Positions 7,180 through 14,258 of a stretch of DNA of 14,258 nucleotides are shown one piece after another. Position 1 is the first letter of the stretch; the number at the start of each line of letters is the position of its first letter. This stretch comes from Lachnospiraceae bacterium (GTDB lineage Bacteria; Bacillota; Clostridia; Lachnospirales; Lachnospiraceae): the NCBI GenBank assembly GCA_017475845.1, contig JAFVEU010000089.1:1-14258 (forward strand), given 5' to 3'. The notes under the pieces are model-generated. The model was not told the DNA's origin. It worked only from the letters and a program-made list of their open reading frames with translations, and searched no databases. The translations under genes were made by a program, and so were the position numbers.

Positions 7180-7204
7180 TATTTTTCATTCCCTGTGGTA
7201 TAAT
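7176..7204 (+). promoter_or_regulatory. near-consensus promoter of tig-clpP-clpX group
   Basis: TTGATA (7176-7181) and TATAAT (7199-7204) are separated by 17 nt, a near-perfect housekeeping sigma-factor promoter. The -35 box overlaps the TGA stop of the upstream gene. The predicted start is around 7211, giving a leader of about 65 nt before the tig ATG at 7275. Confidence 0.8.
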
Positions 7205-7211
7205 CACACGG

Positions 7212-7226
7212 TTATGACTGTCATAA
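7212..7226 (+). promoter_or_regulatory. perfect 7-1-7 inverted repeat at the tig transcription start, candidate operator
   Basis: TTATGAC-T-GTCATAA is a perfect 15-bp inverted repeat beginning eight bases after the -10 box, so it covers the predicted +1 region. The arms are too close for a stable RNA hairpin, which favours a DNA-binding dimer. The 7-1-7 layout is that of Fur-family boxes (PerR, Fur, Zur), and five of seven positions per arm match the PerR consensus TTATAAT. It does not match CIRCE/HrcA or the CtsR heptad repeat. The regulator is not identified. Confidence 0.4.
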
Positions 7227-7274
7227 GCGTCCCCGGACAGTGATCTCAGGCGGACAGCACATTTGGAGGAAAAA

Positions 7275-8582
7275 ATGAGTTTACAGGTAGAGAATTTGGA
7301 GCACAACATGGCTTGCCTTACGATAGAGGCATCTGCAGAGGATTTTGAGAAGGCCTGTCAGAGCGCATATCAGAAGCAGAAGGGAAGGATCGCCATCCCT
7401 GGTTTCAGAAAGGGAAAGGCCCCCCGGAAGCTTATTGAGAAGATGTACGGTGTGGAAGTATTCTACGAGGATGCTGCCAACATTCTCATACCCGAAGCAT
7501 ACAGGAATGAGCTTAAGGAGCATAAGGAGCTGGAGGTTGTTTCACGTCCGGCCATAGACATAGTACAGGTGGAGAACGGAAAGCCTTTTATCTTCAAGGC
7601 CGAGGTTGCCTTAAAGCCCCCTGTTGAGCTTGGAAAGTATAAGGGAGTTGCCTGCACGAAGATCGACACCTCCGTTTCCGAGGAGGAGCTGAAGGAGAGG
7701 ATCGATTCCGAAAGGGAAAGGGATTCCAGGATCGTGGAGATAAGCGACCGTCCTATAAAGGAAAAGGATATCGCAACCATCGATTTCGAGGGCTTCATCG
7801 ACGGAGAGGCTTTTGACGGCGGAAAGGGTGAGGATCACGATCTCACCATCGGCTCCCATTCATTTATAGATACCTTCGAAGACCAGCTCTTAGGCAAGAA
7901 CGCCGGAGATGAGGTGGATGTAAATGTTACCTTCCCCGAGGATTACCATGAGAAGAGCCTTGCGGGAAAGCCTGCCCTCTTCAAGGTAAAGATCAAGGGC
8001 ATCAAGGAAAAGCAGCTTCCCGAGGTAAATGAGGAATATGTGTCCGACAAGGGCTTTGACAGCGTCAAGGATTATGAGGACGATATAAGGAAAAAGATCA
8101 CCGAGAGCAAGGAAAAGGAAGCCAGGGCAAAGCATGAGGACGAGATCATAGAGGCTATCGTTGAGGATTCCAAGATGGATATCCCGGAAGCCATGATAGA
8201 CACCGAGGCTGAGGGTCTGGTGGAGTCCTTCAACCAGAGGTTATCCTATCAGGGCCTTTCTCCCGAAAAGTACATGCAGTACACCGGTACCACACACGAG
8301 AAGCTGAAGAAGGACATGATGTCCCAGGCCGAGAAGAATATAAAGAGCCGCCTTGTTCTGGAAGCAGTGATGAAGGCCGAGGGACTTGAGGCCACCGATG
8401 AGGAGTTCGAGGAAGAGATCAAAAAGATCGCCGGAAACTACTACATGGATGTGGACAGGTTCAAGGATATGATCGGTGATACGGAAAAGGAGAACATAAG
8501 GAAGGATGCCGGCATGCAGAAGGCTGTTGACTTCCTTATCAAAGAAGCAAAAGAGACAAAGGAAAAGAAGGAAAAGAAGTAA
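7275..8582 (+). CDS. tig: trigger factor, ribosome-associated chaperone and peptidyl-prolyl isomerase
   Basis: Trigger factor docks at the ribosomal exit tunnel and shields nascent chains. The 435-aa product has the usual length. Its N-terminal ribosome-binding domain carries the signature GFRKGKAP (43-50). The FKBP-type PPIase domain lies at about 150-245 (TIDFEGFIDGEAFDGGKGED, then DVNVTFPEDYH), and the C-terminal helical arm domain extends from about 250 to a lysine-rich tail. ATG 7275 is preceded by GGAGG (7265-7269) with 5-nt spacing. An upstream in-frame TTG at 7263 overlaps that Shine-Dalgarno and is rejected. It is the first gene of the second operon, read from the promoter at 7176-7204 through the inverted repeat at 7212-7226. 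clpP follows after 18 nt. Confidence 0.97.
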   Translation: MSLQVENLEHNMACLTIEASAEDFEKACQSAYQKQKGRIAIPGFRKGKAPRKLIEKMYGVEVFYEDAANILIPEAYRNELKEHKELEVVSRPAIDIVQVENGKPFIFKAEVALKPPVELGKYKGVACTKIDTSVSEEELKERIDSERERDSRIVEISDRPIKEKDIATIDFEGFIDGEAFDGGKGEDHDLTIGSHSFIDTFEDQLLGKNAGDEVDVNVTFPEDYHEKSLAGKPALFKVKIKGIKEKQLPEVNEEYVSDKGFDSVKDYEDDIRKKITESKEKEARAKHEDEIIEAIVEDSKMDIPEAMIDTEAEGLVESFNQRLSYQGLSPEKYMQYTGTTHEKLKKDMMSQAEKNIKSRLVLEAVMKAEGLEATDEEFEEEIKKIAGNYYMDVDRFKDMIGDTEKENIRKDAGMQKAVDFLIKEAKETKEKKEKK

Positions 8583-8600
8583 GGAAAGAAGGTAATAGAA

Positions 8601-9215
8601 ATGCTGGTGCCTACAGTCATAGAAACTACCAACAGAGGCGAGAGAGCTTATGATATTTACTCCAGGCTCTTAAAGGAGAGGATCATATTCCTGGGGGATG
8701 AGGTCACCGACCAGACAGCGGGACTGGTGGTCGCCCAGATGCTTTTCCTGGAGGCAGAGGATCCCGAGAAGGACATCCACTTCTATATCGATTCTCCCGG
8801 AGGATCGGTGACAGCCGGATTTGCCATCTATGATACAATGAATTACATAAAGTGTGACGTATCCACCATCTGCCTGGGAATGGCCGCATCCATGGGAGCT
8901 TTTCTCCTTGCGGGAGGCACAAAGGGCAAGAGACTGGCCCTGCCCAACGCGGAAATGATGATCCACCAGCCTTCCGGAGGCGCAAGGGGTCAGGCTACGG
9001 AGATAGAGATCACCGCCCGTCAGATCTTAAGGACCAGGGAACGCCTGAATAAGATCCTTTCGGAAAACACGGGAAAACCGCTGGAGACCATTGCTCTTGA
9101 CACTGAAAGAGACAACTGGATGACAGCTGAAGAAGCTAAAGAGTACGGCATCATCGATGAGATCGTGGTGTCAAGAAGGGCTGCGGAAGAAGCGGCTAAA
9201 GCAAAGGAAAAGTAA
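8601..9215 (+). CDS. clpP: ATP-dependent Clp protease proteolytic subunit ClpP
   Basis: This is the serine peptidase that forms the tetradecameric proteolytic chamber used by ClpX-type unfoldases. At 204 aa it has normal length. The catalytic triad is visible: S97 in GMAASMGA, H122 in MMIHQPSGG, and D171 in TERDNWM. The N-terminus (MLVPTVIETTNRGERAYDIYSRLL) is the typical axial-loop sequence with little or no propeptide. AAGAAGG (8586-8592) stands 8 nt before the ATG. The stop TAA abuts the clpX ATG with no gap, so ClpP and ClpX should be co-translated. It is the only clpP in the window, so it is the likely partner of both ClpX (9216-10466) and the ClpX-like protein (2542-4113). Confidence 0.98.
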   Translation: MLVPTVIETTNRGERAYDIYSRLLKERIIFLGDEVTDQTAGLVVAQMLFLEAEDPEKDIHFYIDSPGGSVTAGFAIYDTMNYIKCDVSTICLGMAASMGAFLLAGGTKGKRLALPNAEMMIHQPSGGARGQATEIEITARQILRTRERLNKILSENTGKPLETIALDTERDNWMTAEEAKEYGIIDEIVVSRRAAEEAAKAKEK

Positions 9216-10466
9216 ATGAACAAAAATGATGCCAGAATAAGATGTTCATTCTGCAATAAGACCCAGGATCAGGTGACAAAGCTCATAGCCGGTCCCAACG
9301 GGGCTTATATATGCGATGAATGTGTGGCTATCTGCTCGGACATAATCGAGGAGGAACTGCAGGAGGTTTCCTTTGACAATGAGATGGAGATCAATCTTCT
9401 GAAGCCAAAGGAGCTGCATGATTTCTTAAATGACTACGTTATAGAACAGGAAGAGGCGAAAAAGGTCCTTTCTGTATCGGTGTATAACCACTATAAGAGA
9501 GTGCTGTCAAACAAGGAAAGCGATGTGGAGATCCAGAAGAGCAACATCCTCATGCTGGGCCCCACTGGTTCGGGAAAGACGCTCCTTGCACAGACCCTGG
9601 CCAGGGTGCTGAACGTGCCCTTTGCCATAGCTGATGCCACCAGCCTTACGGAAGCAGGCTATGTGGGAGAGGATGTGGAGAATATCCTCTTAAAGCTCAT
9701 ACAGGCTGCGGATTACGAAGTGGAGCGGGCCCAGATAGGCATCATCTATATCGACGAGATAGACAAGATCACCAGAAAGGGTGAGAATGTTTCCATAACC
9801 AGGGATGTATCCGGAGAGGGCGTTCAGCAGGCGCTCCTTAAGATACTGGAGGGGACCGTTGCATCCGTACCGCCTCAGGGCGGCAGAAAGCACCCCCATC
9901 AGGAGCTTATCCAGATAGATACCACCAACATCCTCTTTATCTGCGGAGGCGCCTTTGAGGGACTGGATAAGATCATCGAGACCAGACTGGACCGCAAATC
10001 CATAGGCTTCAATGCTGAGATCGGTTCGAAGAAGGAAACGGAGATCGGGGAAGCCTTCCACAAGGTGCTGCCGGAGGATCTGAATAAGTTCGGGCTCATT
10101 CCGGAGCTGATAGGAAGACTGCCTGTCACGGTGGCGCTTGACAATCTGAAGAAGGATGCCCTGGTAAATATCCTGACCAAGCCCAAGAATGCGCTGGTAA
10201 AACAGTATGAAAAGCTTATGGAGCTGGACGACGTCAAGCTTACCATTGAGAAGGGGGCTGTGGAGGCCATAGCCGATAAGGCGCTGAAGAGAAAGACGGG
10301 CGCCAGAGGCTTAAGGTCCATCATGGAGTCAGTGATGATGGATGTGATGTACCGAATACCCTCCGATGACAGCATACAGGAAGTCATTGTGACGAAGGAA
10401 GCCGTGGAAGGCACGGCTGAGCCTCTGGAAGTGCATTACGAAAAAGAGAAAAAGGAAGCAACATGA
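9216..10466 (+). CDS. clpX: ATP-dependent Clp protease ATP-binding subunit ClpX (canonical)
   Basis: This AAA+ unfoldase recognises, unfolds and feeds substrates to ClpP. It is 416 aa with the standard layout: C4 zinc finger (C10, C13, C33, C36), Walker A GPTGSGKT (115-122), pore loop GYVG (148-151), Walker B D180/E181, RKH loop (224-226 in GGRKHP), ClpP-binding IGF (263-265), arginine finger R301 and sensor-2 motif GARGLR (362-367). The RKH loop is intact, so ssrA-type substrates should be handled. One oddity is E77 in YVIEQ, where the AAA+ GQ box normally has glycine. The ATG directly follows the clpP stop, with AAAGGA within the end of clpP as Shine-Dalgarno. It ends in a charged KEKKEAT tail, before a hairpin and lon. 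Confidence 0.97.
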   Translation: MNKNDARIRCSFCNKTQDQVTKLIAGPNGAYICDECVAICSDIIEEELQEVSFDNEMEINLLKPKELHDFLNDYVIEQEEAKKVLSVSVYNHYKRVLSNKESDVEIQKSNILMLGPTGSGKTLLAQTLARVLNVPFAIADATSLTEAGYVGEDVENILLKLIQAADYEVERAQIGIIYIDEIDKITRKGENVSITRDVSGEGVQQALLKILEGTVASVPPQGGRKHPHQELIQIDTTNILFICGGAFEGLDKIIETRLDRKSIGFNAEIGSKKETEIGEAFHKVLPEDLNKFGLIPELIGRLPVTVALDNLKKDALVNILTKPKNALVKQYEKLMELDDVKLTIEKGAVEAIADKALKRKTGARGLRSIMESVMMDVMYRIPSDDSIQEVIVTKEAVEGTAEPLEVHYEKEKKEAT

Positions 10467-10470
10467 CGAG

Positions 10471-10497
10471 AAGGGTGGAGGCTGAGCTTCCGCCCTT
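10471..10497 (+). other. hairpin between clpX and lon
   Basis: AAGGGTGGAGG (10471-10481) pairs with CTTCCGCCCTT (10487-10497) as an 11-bp stem with two G-U pairs and a 5-nt CTGAG loop. The following bases (GTTTCTATG) form only a poor U-tract. It could be a weak terminator, an attenuator or an mRNA processing site that lowers lon expression relative to clpX. It may also hold the region just upstream of the lon start in a structured form. Confidence 0.45.
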
Positions 10498-10524
10498 GTT
10501 TCTATGAGGGATACCGGACCGGAT

Positions 10525-12957
10525 ATGAGTGAGAAAAGAAATAACGGAATAAAGAGGATACCCTGTATTGTATTAAGGGATCTTACCATTTTACCCAATG
10601 TCATCATGCACTTTGATATCTCCGAGGAGATATCCATTAAAGGGGTGGCTAAAGCCATGGCATCCTCCCAGGAGATCATAGTCACCACCTCCTATGACGC
10701 GGATAAGACCGATATCACCAACGGGGATATCAACAGGATCGGAACCCTGGTGAACGTTAAGCAGGTGATAAAGATGCCTAACCGTATCTCCAGAGTCATG
10801 GTGGAGGGACTGAACAGGGCAGAGATAGTGAAATTCCTGCCATCGAAGGATTACCGCAGGGTGGAAGTAAGGGTTTATTCCAGGGAAGAACTGAATGATG
10901 TAACTCCCGAGCAGGGAGAGGCCATGAGGCGGGAGATACTCCAGCGCTTTTTTGAGTACATCTCCTTTTTCCCCAGGACCGGAAAGACCTTCAGGGCCCA
11001 GTTCTTAGACATCACGGACGTGGGGGATCTGATGGATGCCATAATCGCCAATGTCCCGGTGGAGAATAAAAAGAAGCAGCACATTCTGGAATGCCTTAAA
11101 ATATCCGCACGTTTCGAAGAGGAATGCCGGATCCTGGAAGAGGAAATGGGAGTCGCCAGGATACGGAGCGAGCTCAGCAACAAGGTGAACGGCAGGGTTG
11201 AGAAGGACCAGAAGGACTATGTGCTCCGGGAGCAGCTCCGCTACATCAGGGAGGAGCTGGGAGACGATAATCCCGAGACCGAGGCGGACAAATATAAAAA
11301 GACACTGGAAAAGCTGGATGCCCCCGAGGAAGTCAAGGAGCATATACTTAAGGAGATAGACAGATTCATGAATATCCCCTCCGGCTCTTCGGAAAGCGGC
11401 GTGGAGCAGGCCTATATCGAGACGCTGCTGGACATGCCCTGGAACAGGGAGTCCGTAGAGAATAAGTCCCTTGAGAATGCGGAGAGGATACTGGAACGGG
11501 ATCACTACGGCTTAAAAAAGGTCAAGGAGAGGATGCTGGAATTCCTGGCGGTAAAGAACCTTACCGAAAAGGGACAGACCCCTATCATACTTCTGGTAGG
11601 TCCTCCCGGCACGGGGAAGACCTCCATCGCAAGATCCGTGGCGGAAGCCCTGAACAGAAAGTATATCCGTATCTCCCTTGGAGGAGTAAGGGACGAGGCT
11701 GAGATCAGAGGCCACAGAAAGACCTATGTGGGAGCCATGCCCGGAGTCATCGCAAAGGGGCTGCAGCATGTGAAGGCCAGAAACCCTTTGATCCTTCTGG
11801 ATGAGATAGACAAGATAAGCTCCGAATATCACGGAGCCACTGCGGCTGCGCTTTTGGAGGTGCTGGATTCGGAACAGAACAGGTATTTCAGGGATCACTA
11901 CATAGAAGTGCCCCTGGATCTTTCGGATGTTCTCTTCATCGCCACCGCAAATACCACCGATACCATTCCCGCACCCCTTCTTGACAGGATGGAGACCGTG
12001 GAGGTTTCGGGATATACGGAGAACGAGAAATTCCATATAGCAAAGGAACATCTTATCGGAAAACAGCTTAAGAAGAACGGCTTAAAGAAATCAAACTTAA
12101 GGATCGCCGACAGCGCCATAAAGGCCATGATCAACTCCTATACCAGGGAATCCGGAGTCCGGAGCCTTGAAAGGAGGATAGGCGAGATATGCAGAAAGAC
12201 CGCGAAGCTTATCTATTCCGGGGAAAAGAGCCGGGTTTCCGTTACGGAAAAGAATCTGGAGGAATATCTGGGAAAGATCAAATACCTTCCCGAGGATGAG
12301 GCCAAGAAGCCTGAAACCGGCGTGGTCAGGGGACTGGCCTGGACCAGCACGGGAGGCGTTACCCTGGAGATCGAAGTCAATGCCATGCCCGGAAAGGGAG
12401 CCATCACTCTTACGGGGCAGCTGGGAGACGTGATGCAGGAGTCGGCAAAGATCGCCTTTACCCTTGTCCGCAGCATGACGGAAAAGTACGGAAAGGATGC
12501 CAGGTATTTTAAGAGCCATGATTTCCATCTCCACATCCCGGAGGGGGCTGTTCCGAAGGACGGTCCTTCGGCCGGCATCACCATGACCACCGCTCTTTTC
12601 AGCGTGGCCACGGATTCCCCCGTCAGAGGAGATATAGCAATGACAGGGGAAACGGATCTGAGGGGCAATGTTCTCCCCATAGGGGGGTTAAAGGAAAAGC
12701 TCCTTGCCGCAAAGAATGCCAGGATGAAGACGGTGCTTGTTCCGGAAAAGAACAAGCGGGACTTTTCCGAGATCTCCGAAGAGATCACGGAGGGCATGGA
12801 TATCATCTATGTAAGCCGGATAGAGGAAGTACTGGAACGCGCCCTTGTAAAGATGCCGGAGGAAGTGAAGAAAAAACCCGGAGAGGCGGAAAAGAAGCAG
12901 AGCGGTGCCGCGGAGGGAAAGAGGAAAAGCCTTGATAATAAAAAACGCAGAGCTTGA
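10525..12957 (+). CDS. lon: ATP-dependent protease Lon (LonA type)
   Basis: This cytoplasmic AAA+ serine protease degrades misfolded and regulatory proteins. From ATG 10525 it is 810 aa, with an N-terminal substrate-binding domain (about 10-300), Walker A GPPGTGKT (359-366), Walker B LLDEID (424-429), and the LonA protease domain with the catalytic Ser-Lys dyad S682 in PKDGPSAG and K725 in GGLKEK, 43 residues apart as in E. coli Lon. The C-terminus adds a low-complexity Lys-rich tail of about 30 residues (KKPGEAEKKQ... to KKRRA) beyond the usual fold. The start is uncertain. ATG 10504 would add seven residues but has no Shine-Dalgarno in range. ATG 10525 has GAGGGA about 12 nt upstream. The gene follows clpX after a hairpin, and no LonB gene lies between them, unlike in Bacillus. 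It overlaps engB by 26 nt. Confidence 0.96.
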   Translation: MSEKRNNGIKRIPCIVLRDLTILPNVIMHFDISEEISIKGVAKAMASSQEIIVTTSYDADKTDITNGDINRIGTLVNVKQVIKMPNRISRVMVEGLNRAEIVKFLPSKDYRRVEVRVYSREELNDVTPEQGEAMRREILQRFFEYISFFPRTGKTFRAQFLDITDVGDLMDAIIANVPVENKKKQHILECLKISARFEEECRILEEEMGVARIRSELSNKVNGRVEKDQKDYVLREQLRYIREELGDDNPETEADKYKKTLEKLDAPEEVKEHILKEIDRFMNIPSGSSESGVEQAYIETLLDMPWNRESVENKSLENAERILERDHYGLKKVKERMLEFLAVKNLTEKGQTPIILLVGPPGTGKTSIARSVAEALNRKYIRISLGGVRDEAEIRGHRKTYVGAMPGVIAKGLQHVKARNPLILLDEIDKISSEYHGATAAALLEVLDSEQNRYFRDHYIEVPLDLSDVLFIATANTTDTIPAPLLDRMETVEVSGYTENEKFHIAKEHLIGKQLKKNGLKKSNLRIADSAIKAMINSYTRESGVRSLERRIGEICRKTAKLIYSGEKSRVSVTEKNLEEYLGKIKYLPEDEAKKPETGVVRGLAWTSTGGVTLEIEVNAMPGKGAITLTGQLGDVMQESAKIAFTLVRSMTEKYGKDARYFKSHDFHLHIPEGAVPKDGPSAGITMTTALFSVATDSPVRGDIAMTGETDLRGNVLPIGGLKEKLLAAKNARMKTVLVPEKNKRDFSEISEEITEGMDIIYVSRIEEVLERALVKMPEEVKKKPGEAEKKQSGAAEGKRKSLDNKKRRA

Positions 12958-13549
12958 AACGGTGATAGGGGTCACCACAAAGGGGATACCTCATACCGGA
13001 GAGCCGGAGATCGCCTTTGCGGGACGGAGCAATGTAGGAAAATCCACCCTTATCAATGCCCTTATGATGAGAAGGAATCTGGCCAGGGTTTCCGAAACTC
13101 CGGGAAAGACACAGACCATCAATTTCTACCACATTAACAGGGAATTCTATTTTGTGGATCTGCCGGGCTACGGCTATGCGAAGGTCAGAAGGGATTTCAG
13201 GGCGGAATGGGGCCCCATGATAGAGGGATATTTCAGGGATTCCGCGGATCTCCGTGCGATCTTCCTCTTAAATGACATCAGAAGGGATCCCAATGCCGAT
13301 GATATCATGATGTTTGACTGGATGGTATCCGCAGGTTTTTCCCCTGTGATCATTGCCACAAAGTCGGATAAGGTGAAGAGGCAGGAAAAGATAAAGAGGA
13401 CGGCAGCCCTGAAAAGGCTGTACAGGGAAAGGCTTACAGAGGACACAGAGCTTAAGATCATTCCCTTTTCTTCCCTGGATAAATCGGGAAGAGATGAGAT
13501 ATATGAGGAACTGGACCGGATACTTGAGATGCCGCGGAGCGGATCATAG
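12932..13549 (+). CDS. engB: ribosome biogenesis GTPase EngB (YihA/YsxC)
   Basis: This essential TRAFAC-class GTPase works in late 50S subunit assembly. At 205 aa it matches the family. Motifs present are G1 GRSNVGKS (31-38), the switch I Thr in PGKTQTINF, G3 DLPGYGYAK (76-84), G4 TKSDK (143-147) and a G5-like SSLDKSG near the C-terminus. I chose the TTG at 12932, which gives the family-typical MIIKNAELET start and has GAGG 7 nt upstream. A GTG at 12905 in the same frame would add nine residues (MPRRERGKA) with no ribosome binding site and is less likely. The start lies inside the 3' end of lon, so translation is coupled to it. This lon-engB order is conserved in many Firmicutes. Confidence 0.95.
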   Translation: MIIKNAELETVIGVTTKGIPHTGEPEIAFAGRSNVGKSTLINALMMRRNLARVSETPGKTQTINFYHINREFYFVDLPGYGYAKVRRDFRAEWGPMIEGYFRDSADLRAIFLLNDIRRDPNADDIMMFDWMVSAGFSPVIIATKSDKVKRQEKIKRTAALKRLYRERLTEDTELKIIPFSSLDKSGRDEIYEELDRILEMPRSGS

Positions 13550-13592
13550 GGGAAGGGTCCTTAAAGACATGAAAGGAGCGTTGATTTAAGAA

Positions 13593-14258
13593 ATGACTAA
13601 AGTAGATATTATTTCAGGTTTTCTCGGGGCGGGAAAGACCACCCTTATCAAAAAGCTTATAGAGGAGTCCTTTAAGGGACAGCAGGTGGTCCTTATCGAG
13701 AACGAATTCGGAGAGATAGGGATCGACGGAGGATTCTTAAAGGATGCGGGCATCAATATCACTGAAATGAACTCGGGATGCATATGCTGTTCCCTGGTGG
13801 GGGATTTCAGCACTGCCCTTAAGGAAGTGGTGGAAAAATACCATCCCGACAGGATAATAATAGAGCCCTCGGGAGTGGGAAAGCTCTCCGATGTGGCAAA
13901 GGCTGTGGAAAAGGCCGACGCAGAGGAGCTTAAGATAAACAGCATGGTCACCGTGGTGGACGGGAACAAGGCGAAGATGTACATGAAGAATTTCGGTGAG
14001 TTCTTCAATAACCAGGTGGAGACCGCCGGGACCATAATAGTAAGCCGCACCCAGTCCATAAAGGATGAAAAGCTGGATACCCTTATAAAACTCTTAAGGG
14101 AGCATAATAAGGAAGCTGTGATCATCACCACCCCCTGGGACGAGATAACCGGAGACATGATACTGTCAGCCATGGAGAAGGGGCATACCCTGGTGGATTC
14201 CCTTATGGCGGAGATCATGGCTGCGCCGGAGGATGAGCATGAGCACCACCATCATGAC
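13593..14258 (+). CDS. CobW/COG0523-type G3E GTPase, 3' end outside window
   Basis: This is a G3E-family P-loop GTPase of the CobW/COG0523 group, whose members act as metallochaperones or metal-insertion factors. The 222 visible codons stay open to the window edge. Walker A is GFLGAGKTT (9-17). ENEFGEIGIDGGFL (36-49) follows, then the metal-binding CICC motif (63-66) and EPSGVGKLSD (91-100). A His-rich run begins at 216 (HEHHHHD), as in many metal-handling members. The base-specificity NKxD motif is replaced by SRTQ (151-154), so nucleotide preference may differ. ATG 13593 has AAAGGAG 14 nt upstream, a long spacing. It lies 43 nt after engB with no promoter or terminator seen between, so it is probably co-transcribed. 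The metal and client are unknown. Confidence 0.85.
   Translation, partial: MTKVDIISGFLGAGKTTLIKKLIEESFKGQQVVLIENEFGEIGIDGGFLKDAGINITEMNSGCICCSLVGDFSTALKEVVEKYHPDRIIIEPSGVGKLSDVAKAVEKADAEELKINSMVTVVDGNKAKMYMKNFGEFFNNQVETAGTIIVSRTQSIKDEKLDTLIKLLREHNKEAVIITTPWDEITGDMILSAMEKGHTLVDSLMAEIMAAPEDEHEHHHHD

Noticed and set aside
7234..7257. Direct repeat CGGACAG in the tig leader, two copies 17 nt apart
   Set aside because: Two 7-bp copies in a GC-rich leader can occur by chance, and no known regulator motif matches.
7205..7274. CIRCE or CtsR operator upstream of tig
   Set aside because: Neither the TTAGCACTC-N9-GAGTGCTAA element nor the GGTCAAA heptad repeat is present.
12905..12931. GTG start adding nine residues to EngB
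   Set aside because: It has no ribosome binding site. TTG 12932 has a well-spaced GAGG and gives the family-typical N-terminus.
13569..13589. Six-codon upstream ORF before the CobW-like gene
   Set aside because: It contains the Shine-Dalgarno sequence of the next gene and has no ribosome binding site of its own, so it is probably chance.

Overview
The window looks like chromosomal DNA of an anaerobic Firmicute, most likely a Lachnospiraceae-type Clostridia. The basis is the tig-clpP-clpX-lon-engB gene order, strong GGAGG-type ribosome binding sites, frequent TTG starts, and AGG/AGA/ATA-rich, purine-biased coding strands. The genus cannot be named from the sequence alone. No tRNA, rRNA or CRISPR array is visible.

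The left 2.3 kb is an AT-richer mobile element on the minus strand. It has an IS1634-type (IS4 superfamily) DDE transposase that runs off the left edge, preceded by a small companion gene and a good minus-strand promoter. Positions 2257-2541 hold no gene. They contain that promoter, a small hairpin near the likely element end, a plus-strand intrinsic terminator with no plus-strand gene before it, and the promoter of the next gene.

Everything from 2542 to the right edge is on the plus strand and very compact. The first group has five genes: a divergent ClpX paralogue (523 aa), a short LspA-like signal peptidase II, 4-alpha-glucanotransferase (malQ), a CYTH-domain protein and a DJ-1/PfpI-family protein. 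Several of these overlap by 1-4 nt. A near-consensus promoter, whose -35 box overlaps the stop codon of the DJ-1 gene, starts the second group: tig, clpP, canonical clpX, lon, engB and a CobW-like G3E GTPase cut by the right edge. A perfect 7-1-7 inverted repeat sits at the predicted tig transcription start.

The theme is protein quality control. Trigger factor folds nascent chains, ClpXP and Lon degrade proteins, EngB assembles the 50S subunit, and a second ClpX-like unfoldase lies about 5 kb upstream of the canonical one. The paralogue keeps the zinc finger, ATPase motifs, pore loop and the IGF ClpP-docking motif. It has lost the RKH substrate-recognition loop and gained a long acidic linker, so it may direct the same ClpP to other substrates. 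This duplicated, re-specialised ClpX next to an LspA-like gene is the most interesting item in the window.
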